Part shown: piece by piece, positions 37,334 through 46,856 of the stretch | How positions within the stretch are numbered: the stretch's first letter is position 1 | Layout of the letters: the number at the start of each line of letters is the position of its first letter | From: Odiellus spinosus | Taxonomy: Eukaryota; Arthropoda; Arachnida; Opiliones; Phalangiidae | Assembly: GCA_963920705.1 (NCBI GenBank) | Contig: OY987236.1 | Coordinates: forward strand, 7,488,190-7,552,189 | Direction of reading: 5' to 3' | Length of the DNA stretch: 64,000 nucleotides | Notes under the pieces: model-generated | Seen by the model: only the letters and a program-made list of their open reading frames with translations | The model's database searches: none | Told to the model about the DNA's origin: nothing | Position numbers and translations under genes: made by a program

Positions 37334-38821
37334 ATGGCCTATGGAGGAGAATTTACCCCACCGCAATACGAAGATATTGTAGTGGAACATTCTTCACCGC
37401 CTGGTCTTTTAACTTCAGTAGATTTCATCCCGAAGCGCATTGAGAGGGCAGTTTTTGGGAAACCAAAGTTTGAGCCATTCCCCGTTTTGATTGCGCGAGC
37501 CAACGAGTATCTTTCCATTCATCGGGAATGGGAGGCCAAAACTTGCGAAAGCGTGGAGTTTAAATGTAAAGGTTTTAATTCCAATGTAAAGTGGGAAAAG
37601 ATGACCTACTACGAGCCTGGGGAAAAGGGTGGTGGTATCACTTACATTAGGGGTTTGAGACTATGGCTGGTTCCAAGGGTAACGAAATATCCTCAACAGT
37701 TAGGATATTTAAATATCCTTCCCAAAGCTCTTACCTGTGGTGCATTGGGTTGGCCCGATTTTCAAAGCTTAAATGAAACTTTAGAAGAGTTTAATGCGGA
37801 ACTCCGTACCAATCCTAAGTTAATTCCAGGTATGTCTAAAAACAACTAGATTTGTAGTACATGAATTTGATGTAATATAAATTATTTTCAAAGGTAAAAT
37901 TATTACTGTCGAAACCCAAGAAATGAAAGCCAGAAGTGTTAACTCATTCAAACCCGATAAAAGTTGCTGGTATGAAAACGAATTTTCAAAACACTTTATC
38001 ATTGTTATTCGTATTTTCTTCGAAAAATACACTGATACTAAGGATTATCACGAGCGAGAAGAAATAGGAATTGCCGATTTTAAACCAGCGATGTTAGTAG
38101 AAAGTGGTTTGTTGACTAATCCTAAATTTGAGCCATTTTCAAATGTGATCCGAAACGCCTCTCATTGGTGCTCCCAACAAAGGTAAATTCTTTATCATGA
38201 ATGAAAAGTGTTAGGACTCAGTTTTCTATTTCATTTTACTTCTGTTTTTGAAGATCTATAAGATACTGTAACGCCCAAACTTTCGAAGTAAAAATGAAGT
38301 CAAGGAATAAAGTTGACACCCAACGAATGTCCTATATGGAACATGGAGATTACGCCAATACATATTATGTCAGAATATTGCGGCTAACATTTGTGTCTCT
38401 AACCCAGGATCATGTCGCACCTCCTTTAAACTTAACATGCAAAAATTTTACTCCTTTGGTAACTGTAAAACACCTCACTTGCGACGAGTATGAAACTCTT
38501 TCCGAAACGATTGAAAGAATCCAAGAATGGTTAAGAGCAACTGGTACATTAACATTTTTAATTAACTTTAAGCAAAATTTTTAACACGCATAATTCTTAG
38601 GTGGTAAAGTCTTGAGTTGCGAAACCACTGCCATGAGATTGTACAGTGGAGGTGAAAGAAAACACGGCCTTGAAACAAGTTTTACTTATAATACTGGTAA
38701 AATAGCTGAATACTGGATCAACATCATCAGAGTTTTTCTCGATGGCTATTATACTGAACCGTCACCTGAAGTTTTAAGTCCTCCACCCAAAGTTAAAGAT
38801 AATTCATGCTTATTGATGTAG
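37334..38821 (+). CDS. Tandem family copy 2
   Basis: Exons 37,334-37,829, 37,894-38,182, 38,254-38,543 and 38,601-38,821 give 431 residues with the same intron phases as copy 1. The N-terminus, MAYGGEFTPPQYEDIV, keeps PPxY. The protein ends NSCLLM, a CaaX box with Met last, the farnesyl type. It shares with copy 1 the stretch ANEYLSIHREWEAKTCESVE, so these two form a pair. Its upstream region is interrupted by the hAT MITE at 36,606-37,193. The only E2F-like site, TTTGCCGC at about 36,547-36,554, is now beyond that insertion. Confidence 0.88.
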
Positions 38822-39465
38822 TATACGTTCATTGTATCTACTCGCTGCTCTTTTCTAGTCATTAAAATCTTTTTATAAAGATAATTGGCATTAACTAAAC
38901 TAACTTTATACTTAAGTAAATTTTACACCACTTGCACGCGCGGTGTCATGTGCGTTTTCTAATTCAAATTTAGCGCCCTTTCTTAACTAGTAACCCTAGT
39001 AAACTTTAATATCTTTTTTAAAGTTCCATTTTTCAATCACTTTATACCAAAAAAAAAAAAAAAAAAATTATACGACGAAGCCTTATTTAAATTTGGCGCG
39101 TTAATTTGTCCGTGGTATATCGTGTCAAAGGTCAGGGTCTGACTGGTGGTGATGCAAGACAAGTACAAAGAAATGTTTGGTTTTTAATGGAATTGTAAAT
39201 TTATTGCGGTACACAATGTTAAGTGTCTCTTTAACTAAATAGTTTATTATAATTCATCGAATTAGCAACGTATTTATAACATGTCAGGGGAGATCTGTTA
39301 TAATTTATTAACATAGTTTTTGGGTGGATATCCTTACAACATGGTAATTTTTTTTTTCTTCAAACTATTTGCTATTCTCAACATAATTTATTGTATTTTA
39401 TATCTTCTCGAAGTTGTCAGTTGTCACCTACCAGTAATTTCAGTTTGACAATTGCGTAAATTCTA
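37830..39465. other. Copy 2 introns and the copy 2 to 3 spacer
   Basis: The introns of copy 2 are 57-71 bp. The spacer at 38,822-39,465 contains a weak TTTAGCGCC site near 38,967, a poly-A run at about 39,049-39,067 and the upstream block of copy 3. I see no other gene. Confidence 0.5.
39092..39139 (+). promoter_or_regulatory. Shared upstream block of family copy 3
   Basis: TTTGGCGC lies at 39,092-39,099 and AAAGGTCAGGGTC at 39,127-39,139, about 367 bp before the ATG. The second motif holds an AGGTCA receptor half-site followed by GGGTC. Its order and spacing resemble the block before copy 4. Confidence 0.45.
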
Positions 39466-41028
39466 ATGGCTTGCGTAGGAGAATTTGTCCAACCTCAATA
39501 CGAAGATGTTGTTGCGGAACATTCTTCCCTGCCTGGCCTTTTAACCTTGGTAGATTTCATCCCAGCGTGCCTTGAGACGACACTTTTTGGGAATCCAAAG
39601 TTTGAACCCTTCCCTATTTTGATTGAACGAGCCAATGAGTTTCTTTGCAAATACCCTCAATGGGAAACCAAAACTTGCGAAAGCATAGAGTTTAAGTGCA
39701 AACATGCCAAGGTAGAGCCTGAAAAGATGACTTTCTATGAGCCCGGAGAAAAAGGCGTAGTTATTTACGTTCGAGGTTTGAGACTATGGCTGGTTCCGAG
39801 AGTAACTCAATATCCTCAGCAGTTGGGCTATATCAATATCTTGCCCAGAGTTGTAAACAGTGACGGACTGGGTTGGCCAGCTTTTCAAAGCTTGGATGAA
39901 ACTTTACAGGAGTTTAATGAGAATATTCGGCACAATCCTAACTTAGTACCAGGTAAACAATCCATTTTCCAGATTAAATCAAAGACGAGACTAAAAGTTA
40001 TATTTTTGAAGGTAAAATAATAACAGTTGAAACTCAAGAAATGAAAGCCAAAACAGTAGATGCTTTTAATCCTGATAAAAGTTGCTGGCGAGAACATGGA
40101 AGTGGTCCGAAACATTATATCATTGTCATAAGAGTATTTTATGAAAAGTATATTGATACGAAGGGTAATCATGAACGAGAAGAAATTGGTATTGCTGATT
40201 TTAAACCGACTATGTTAGATGAAGGTGGCATCTTCCGAAAACCAATTTTTGAACCATTTTCCAAGGTGATTCAAGCCGCTTCTCAATGGTGTTCGCAACA
40301 ACGGTGTGTACCAGAAATAGTTTGGTTTTTTTAATTAGATAATTATTTTTTTTCTAATCCTTTTTCCGTTGTTCTTAAAGGACTATTAGATACTGCAACG
40401 CCCAAACTTTTGAGGTAAAAATGAAATCAGGAAACGTAATTGATACTCAACGAATGTCATACATGGAAAGAGCTTCATACACTACATATTACGCTAGAAT
40501 TTTACGTCTGGCATTTGTAACTTTGACCCAGGATCGCATTGCTCCTATTTTAAACCTAACGTGCAAGAACTTTTTCCCATTGATGACTGAGAAACACATG
40601 ATTTGCAATGACTACGAATCCCTTTCAAAAACGAGAGATAGAATCCAAGAATGGCTACGCGTAACTGGTAATTACTTTAAATATAATGCAATGATCATAA
40701 AAAGAACCCCACATTCAGTATATAAATGCTGGGGATTATTTTAAGGTCATTTTCCATATTTAAAAGTTTGATTTAAAAGATTTTAATTTTTAACCTAAAA
40801 ATTTTAGGAGGAAAGATCTTGAGTTGCGAAACAACTGCCATGAGATTGTACAGTGGAGGAGAAAGAAAAAACGGCCTGGAAACCAGTTTTACGTACAATG
40901 AGAGTAATGGGGGCGAATTTTGGGTTTATATTATTAGAGTTTTTCTAGATGGATATTACCCTGAACCGCCAGATGAAGTTTTAAGTCCCCGTCCCGAGGT
41001 TAAAGACGAATCATGCGTATTGCAATAG
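39466..41028 (+). CDS. Tandem family copy 3, PPxY lost
   Basis: Exons 39,466-39,952, 40,012-40,303, 40,381-40,667 and 40,808-41,028 give 428 residues. The start is MACVGEFVQPQYEDVV. The first Pro of PPxY is Gln here, so the motif is lost, unlike in the other copies. The end is ESCVLQ, a CaaX box with Gln last. The second-exon donor is GTGTGT, weaker than in its sisters. It shares CKYPQWETKTCESIEFKCK with copy 4, so copies 3 and 4 form a pair. All four repeat modules and the frame are intact, so it looks functional. Confidence 0.88.
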
Positions 41029-42341
41029 CCAATAATATATCTTTAATCAGATCTGCGTCAGACTTGTCAGTATTTTTATATGCATTATAAATTTTATGAA
41101 GCTTTTTATCATGCTAAACGCACAAAGTCAGCTATTTTATAATTGAAAAGGTTTCATTCTAACTAGGAAATCTCAGGGAAATAAATTAAAGGCTAAAAAT
41201 TCAGGAAAATCTCAGGGAATTTAAAAATATTAGTGAAATTCAGGGAAATTTGAGGTTTTGGCATATTTGGTCTTAATCAAATAACTAAAAACCACTCCAA
41301 GGTGTTCCAATTTTATTGACAGAAGTGGGTAGTTTGTTCTTGGACCTGGAAATTTAAAGGAAATATTTATGGAAGAACTAGAAATTTTAGGGAAATAGTT
41401 TCGCAAAAGTTGTATAAACCCTGTTGAAATCCAATCAGTAAAACCAGATTCTCCAAGGACTATGAGCAAGATTTAAGATTTAAAAGGGAATAAAACCTAA
41501 AAGGCTTTTTTAAGGAAGAGCTCCATAATTTTAGAGATGACCCCTATTAAAAACAATTAGTGCTAAACTTTGAGGAGTGGGGCAATATATTTATAGGAGT
41601 GGTGCAATCTAAAAGGTTTTTTGTTTTTTTTTGGTGGATTTTAAATTAAATAATGAATTTTATCTTAAAAATAATATCTGTTCATTTACTGCTTTGACCC
41701 TCATTTTTATGTAATATAGTGGTATATTTGGAATCTCATGTCTGAATTCCAAACTTTTTGCCTATTTTCTAGTATATAATTAGTAACATCAAAAATATTC
41801 GCGCTATAGCAGAGCCAAACAAATTGAAAACCCAAACCCCAGTAAACGGACCCTGCTTTATGATACAGAAAATTTTAATGATACAGAAAAAAAGTGCAAA
41901 ATTCGCGAAAAAAGGAAACATGATGGAGTATTTATTCAAATTTGGCGCGGTAACTTCCGTTATCTATCATTTCCAAGGTCAGGGTCAGCAGATATGCAAA
42001 CAAAGGGCGACTAACAATAGTTTTTCTGGGAGGAAGAAAGTACTGGCCATATATTGGCACAACTTAACTTTATTTAGGGCCTTGAATTTTACAACCTGTA
42101 ATTTACAAAACGGGCGCGGCTGTGAATTCACTATGGTATACGGAATAAATGCCTTTAATGTTTTAATTTCATAGTTTTAAAATATTAATCTATCGTATTA
42201 GCATTAGCAACGTAATTATAATTTGACAAGTAAAAAGTTCAGAAACAGTGGAGGTGGTGTGATAAATAACCATTACAAACATTTTTCATCTATTCGACCA
42301 CCTACCTGTAATTTCAATTTGTCAATTACCAAAAAATTGTG
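41029..42341. other. Spacer between copies 3 and 4
   Basis: About 41,160-41,240 is a fragment of the CAGGGAAA-type dispersed repeat. TTTAAAAGGGAATAAAACC near 41,478 resembles the end of the small MITE at 43,966. The upstream block of copy 4 lies at 41,941. A 116-codon open frame at 41,824-42,174 runs through this promoter region, resembles nothing, and I take it as chance. Confidence 0.5.
41941..41987 (+). promoter_or_regulatory. Shared upstream block of family copy 4
   Basis: TTTGGCGC is at 41,941-41,948. CCAAGGTCA at 41,973-41,981 is a perfect FTZ-F1-type site and forms a DR0 with GGGTCA (41,976-41,987). The block is about 394 bp before the ATG of copy 4. Binding is inferred. Confidence 0.5.
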
Positions 42342-43818
42342 ATGGCTTACGGAGGAGAATTCGTCCCACCTCAATACGAAGACGTTGTTGCTGAACATTC
42401 TTCCTTGCCAGGTCTTTTAACTTCGGTAGATTTCATCCCAGTGTGTCTTGAGGACTCAGTTTTTGGGAATCCGAAGTTTGAACCATTCCCTGTTTTGATC
42501 GAACGAGCCAATGAGTTTCTTTGCAAATATCCTCAATGGGAAACCAAAACTTGCGAAAGCATAGAGTTCAAATGCAAATACTCCCGGGTAGAACCAGAAA
42601 AGATGACTTACTATGAGCCGGGAGAAAAAGGCTCAGCTATTTACATTCGAGGCTTGAGACTTTGGTTGGTTCCGAGAATAACTCAATATCCTCAGCAGTT
42701 GGGCTATATCAATATCTTGCCCAGAGTTGTCAACAGTGGCGGACTGGGTTGGCCAGATTTTCAAAGCTTGAATGAAACTTTACAGGAGTTTAATGAGAAT
42801 ATTCGGCATAATCCCAACTTAGTACCAGGTAATCAAACCATTTTCCAGATTTAAATGAATGACGAGACTAAGAGTTATATTTTTGAAGGTAAAATATTAA
42901 CAATTGAAACTCAAGAAATGAAAGCCAGAACGGTAGATACTTTTAATCCTGATAAAAGTTGCTGGCGTGAACGTGGAAGTGGTCCAAAACATTTTATCAT
43001 TGTCATGAGATTATTCTACGAAAAATACATTGATACGAAGGGTAATCATGAAAGAGAAGAAATTGGTATCGCGGATTTTAAACCGACCATGTTGGATGAA
43101 GGTGGCGTCTTCAAAAATCCAATTTTTGAACCATTTTCCAACGTGATTCAAGCCGCTTCTCAGTGGTGTTCCCAACAACGGTATGTACCAAAAATAGTTT
43201 ATGATTAAATTAAAAAAAATTTAATTATTTTTACTCTTGTTTTTGAAGAACTATTAGATACTGCAACGCCCAAACTTTTGAGGTAAAAATGAAATCAGGA
43301 AACGTAATTGATACTCAACGAATGTCTTACATGGAAAGAGTTAATGCCACTACGTATTACGTTAGAATTTTACGTCTGGCATTTGTAACTTTGACCCAGG
43401 ATCGCATTGCGCCTGTTTTACACCTAACATGCAAGAACTTTTTGCCATTGATGACTGAAAAACACATGATTTGCGACGACTTCGAATCCCTCTCAAAAAC
43501 GAGGGATAGAATCCAAGAATGGTTACGCGTAACAGGTAATTATTTTAAATGTTTTGTCAGTTTTGTGTCAAAGGTTTTAATTAGACTATTATTTTAGGAG
43601 GAAAGGTCTTGAGTTGCGAAACGACTGCCATGAGATTGTATAGCGGAGGAGAAAGGAAAACTGGCCTGGAAACCAGTTTTACTTTTAATAGAAGTAAGGC
43701 GGGTGAATATTGGGTTTACATTATTAGAGTTTTTCTCGATGGTTATTATCCTGAACCACCAGATGAGGTTTTAAGTCCTCGTCCTGAGGTTAAAGACGAA
43801 TCTTGCATATTGCTATAA
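42342..43818 (+). CDS. Tandem family copy 4
   Basis: Exons 42,342-42,828, 42,889-43,180, 43,249-43,535 and 43,598-43,818 give 428 residues. PPQY is at residues 9-12 (MAYGGEFVPPQYEDVV). The four modules lie at about 46-138, 139-243, 244-335 and 336-428. Signature pieces at matching places are TCESIEFKCKYS, TIETQEMKAR, TFEVKMKSG and SCETTAMRLYSGG, then IRGLRLWLV, IIVMRLFYE, VRILRLAFV and VYIIRVFLDG. Each of introns 1-3 falls just before the second block of modules 2-4, so the gene grew by internal exon duplication. It ends ESCILL (CaaX, Leu last). A GTG in frame three bases upstream is not the likely start. Confidence 0.88.
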
Positions 43819-43965
43819 TCCGTCTTTAAACAGATCGGCCTAAGATTGTTCTTGTCAGTATTTTAATGTCAATTATTTTTATTATTACTTGTATAATTGT
43901 GAAGCTATTTACGTGCTTATTGGTCTCTAATTGAATTGTCCAAGGTCAATAAGCAAAATTGAAGA

Positions 43966-44112
43966 TTTAAAGGGAATAGAACCTACAAGATCATTACTTT
44001 AGCGATTACCCAAAGCCATTAACCATGTCTAAAATTATAGGGGTGGAAGATTTGAACCGTATGGCGAAGTAGGGGACACAAATATAAACGGAGACGTTCT
44101 ATTCCCTTTAAA
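43966..44112. mobile_element. 147-bp MITE, TTTAAAGGGAATAGAAC ends
   Basis: Inverted ends TTTAAAGGGAATAGAAC enclose about 110 bp without coding potential. TTTAAA at both ends fits a TTAA target, as for the M1 family, but the interior differs. Confidence 0.65.
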
Positions 44113-45092
44113 GAAAATTGCCTTTCTAAAGATATTAACAGGGTATTACAATTATTCATATATATGTATATATTATAAAGAAACTTTGCTATAAGACATA
44201 TTTTTATGCCAACTCTACAAAAGTTTGTGATAATGACGACACTAGAATAATTTAAAAAGTAGTGCCTCTCCTTCAACTCTTAAAATTAAGCTTGAAATTA
44301 TTCATCGGTGCAATGATTGGTCCAAAGGCTTTGAGTCAAAGTATAAACTTTGTTAAAGATTTTTTACACTTTAAATTTAAACTGTTGATCTATTATATGA
44401 ATATTGAGCGTCAATATTATAATTGTTAAAAATGTGTGTGGTAAAATAAAATAGAAAACATTTTGGTTTTGTATTCATGACCAAAAACTAGTCTGTTAAG
44501 GTGCTATCCCTATGGAAAAAAAAATATATTATTTGTTTTTCCATAGAAATCCCTCAGCCTAGGGCATTAGGCAGCGGTTTAGCTCCATTTCAGGGGTGTG
44601 GGAGTAAGCAAATTTAAAATACTCTTCGAGTTTGACGCCACACTCAGCAGATATGACATCAATGATGACACCTGACTTTTTCAATTAAATATGGTCGGAG
44701 CTCATTTTTCTTAATTTGGTTGGACCAGGTTATTTAAAACATCTCAAAATAAATGTAAGTTCAAAATATCACTATTTTCACCGCAAAAATCAATAAAAAC
44801 AACCCTCAAAATGATATAAATTTCAAAATATTTCGATAGCCAATTATTAAAAACCCAGCTTTAAGATTTTTGCACTCTCTAGGTGCACTCCATTAACGTC
44901 ATTTAGTCACGAATCAACTAGGAAGATCTTTTCGGAGTGTAAAAAATAATTATATGGTCAATAGCTAGAATAATATCTATGGCTATTCCCGAAAATGTCT
45001 CAAATCTTCAATTAGATTATTATAATCTCAGAAAGACTAAGAGCCGCAAAATATACAGGTAGATAAAAAAAATGATGCCATATTCATTGAAA

Positions 45093-45100
45093 TTTGGCGC
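45093..45100 (+). promoter_or_regulatory. Orphan E2F-like site, possible relic of a fifth family promoter
   Basis: The context TATTCATTGAAATTTGGCGC resembles that before copy 4 (TATTTATTCAAATTTGGCGC), but no family exon follows. It may be left from a lost fifth copy. Confidence 0.3.
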
Positions 45101-45585
45101 AGTTTCCAAACTTGGGTGCTGATTGGTTCGAAAAATTGGCAAGGCTCACATCGTTAGTAGTAAACTTCTACAAATAGTAGGAATCCATCAAACCGCTCGC
45201 TACTGGTATTTCCGGAAATTCCGGTCGGCCTCTAGTCGTAATGATGGGGTAGTGAAGAGAAGGCAGGCTCAATTCTGTTACCTCCTGTATTTGATTGAAA
45301 ATTAATTAACCTTTCAAAAATCTTCTTATTTCTGTATTCTGAAACCGAATTAGGTAAGTTTTGATCTTTAATTTTGACAAACAATTAGCCCTTGACATCT
45401 TTCTAGGCTTTATGTAAATAGTGAATAGTCACAGTAATTAGCCATTATAATGTCATTTTTAAATATCTTTGTGGAATCTGTTATTCATGGTTTTTATTTT
45501 TTATCGACAAATTCATGAAATATAGACCTAGATCAATTAAGTTAATTGCAACCTTGAACACAGAATCTAATAGTTACTAACCACG

Positions 45586-45945
45586 TGGTCAAAGGTTATA
45601 ATCAAGTGGGGGGGGGGGCTGAAGCCTTTACTTGTGTCATAAGTTTTGGTTTTGGTTGTGGTTGGATAAATTGAGGTGTCTTAATTATTAGTTCTAACTA
45701 CTTTACGCTCTTGAATGCTGTAGCTCCAAAACCAGTAATTTAAGTATAGAGTGTACATGAACGATGAGGTCAAAGGCCATAGTGTTAAAAACCTTTAGGC
45801 ACCGTTTTGACCTTCATTTGTAATAGCTGTAGCTAACGAACCAGTAATGTAAGTATTGGCATGGTATAGATAGCAAATAAACGATGAGGTCAAAGGCCAT
45901 AGTGTTAAATCCATTTAGGCGCCGTTTTGACCGTCACTCTTAATT
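45586..45945. promoter_or_regulatory. Tandem duplication with DR1 nuclear-receptor motifs
   Basis: Two roughly 120-bp tandem copies (about 45,718-45,823 and 45,825-45,945) each contain AGGTCAAAGGCCA, at 45,767-45,779 and 45,887-45,899. This is a DR1: AGGTCA, one base, AGGCCA. DR1 is the preferred site of HNF4- and RXR/USP-type receptors. A weaker copy, TGGTCAAAGGTTA, lies at 45,586-45,598 beside a CACGTG E-box (45,582-45,587). All lie 0.7-1.0 kb before the start codon at 46,578. Confidence 0.55.
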
Positions 45946-46553
45946 TGACTTCAGAATGTTTCACGCCTTTTTAAATAAAATTCGGGTTGTAGACGATGAT
46001 TTTATAAATGAAAGTCGATTGTGAAGAGTACTAGCTGTTACTCCTCTCGATGCCTACAGAAGGTCGTGAGTCATTCTACAAGTTAGTGTCTATATTACGA
46101 AGCCAGCAGGGATTGTTTCTATTTTCTTAACTCTGGGGAAAAGGGTGCTGCTATATTTAAACCCCCTAGCTGTTAATACGTATTTTTCTCCAAGTGGTTC
46201 ACCCTCTGAAAGTTTTTGGACTAATTCCAAATTTCTGTATAATAAACATTTATACCCAAGCTTCAATTGAGCGGATGAAACTGCGCGTTGCCAATATTTG
46301 GTACACGTCAAAACATGAGTTTTATACCGTTAATATAATTACACCTGTTTTCGACATCAACTTCTAAAAACAAATGGTAAAAATAACGAAGATCCGTAGC
46401 CAATAATGTCAAGGGCACCGAGTCTTATAATTTTAATAATTTTATTTCCTTAACTTGGAATTTAAAATTACACGTTAGGGTTAAAGTTTGGAGATCTAAT
46501 TTGTGTTTAATCTTATTCTTTAACTTAATTAGGATTATACGCATTATTTACAG

Positions 46554-46856
46554 GAATAAAAATTTGAAAACCTGAAAATGGATAACCACGAAACTATAAC
46601 GACGAACGAAAATCTCGAACAAAACCCCCGCGGGTTTGACGAGAAAAACGAACATTATCGAAACGACCAATCGAACGCGGAGATTCGATTGACCCATGGC
46701 ATTCTCCTTCCGGCTAGCCAATCATCGCGTGGTACTAAAAGACCGCTGGTGGAAATGACGGGAAACGAAAATGCCCAACTGGATCCGAGTGGTCAAGAGG
46801 ACTGCAGTGACGATTGGGATCCGGAAAGAGATGAATTCATAAGGAAAATTAAGGAG
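46554..46856 (+). CDS. First coding exon of an unidentified gene
   Basis: A splice acceptor (TTATTTACAG) ends at 46,553, so an upstream non-coding exon is likely. The ATG at 46,578 has a fair context (GAAAATGG). The exon encodes 93 residues and ends at a GTAGGT donor at 46,857 in phase 0. The sequence is hydrophilic and rich in Asn and Glu, with THGILLPASQSSRGTKRPL and then an acidic end, SDDWDPERDEFIRKIKE. That end vaguely resembles the first helix of an ARID or similar domain, but this is far too little to name it. Codon use and the lack of repeats look like a real gene. No later exon is visible, so intron 1 probably exceeds 17 kb, common in developmental regulators. Confidence 0.6.

Larger units (their letters stand above)
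43819..46553. other. Region between copy 4 and the next gene
   Basis: No gene is recognised. It contains the small MITE at 43,966, an isolated TTTGGCGC at 45,093, a G10-type run at 45,606-45,616 and the duplicated DR1 block. A minus-strand open frame at 46,090-46,311 (73 codons, with PLGEKYVLTARGFKYSSTLF) resembles nothing known to me and could be a decayed exon or chance. Confidence 0.45.

Noticed and set aside
46090-46311. 73-codon minus-strand frame with PLGEKYVLTARGF
   Set aside because: Composition is protein-like, but there is no known match, splice context or neighbour to support it; noted as a possible decayed exon only.
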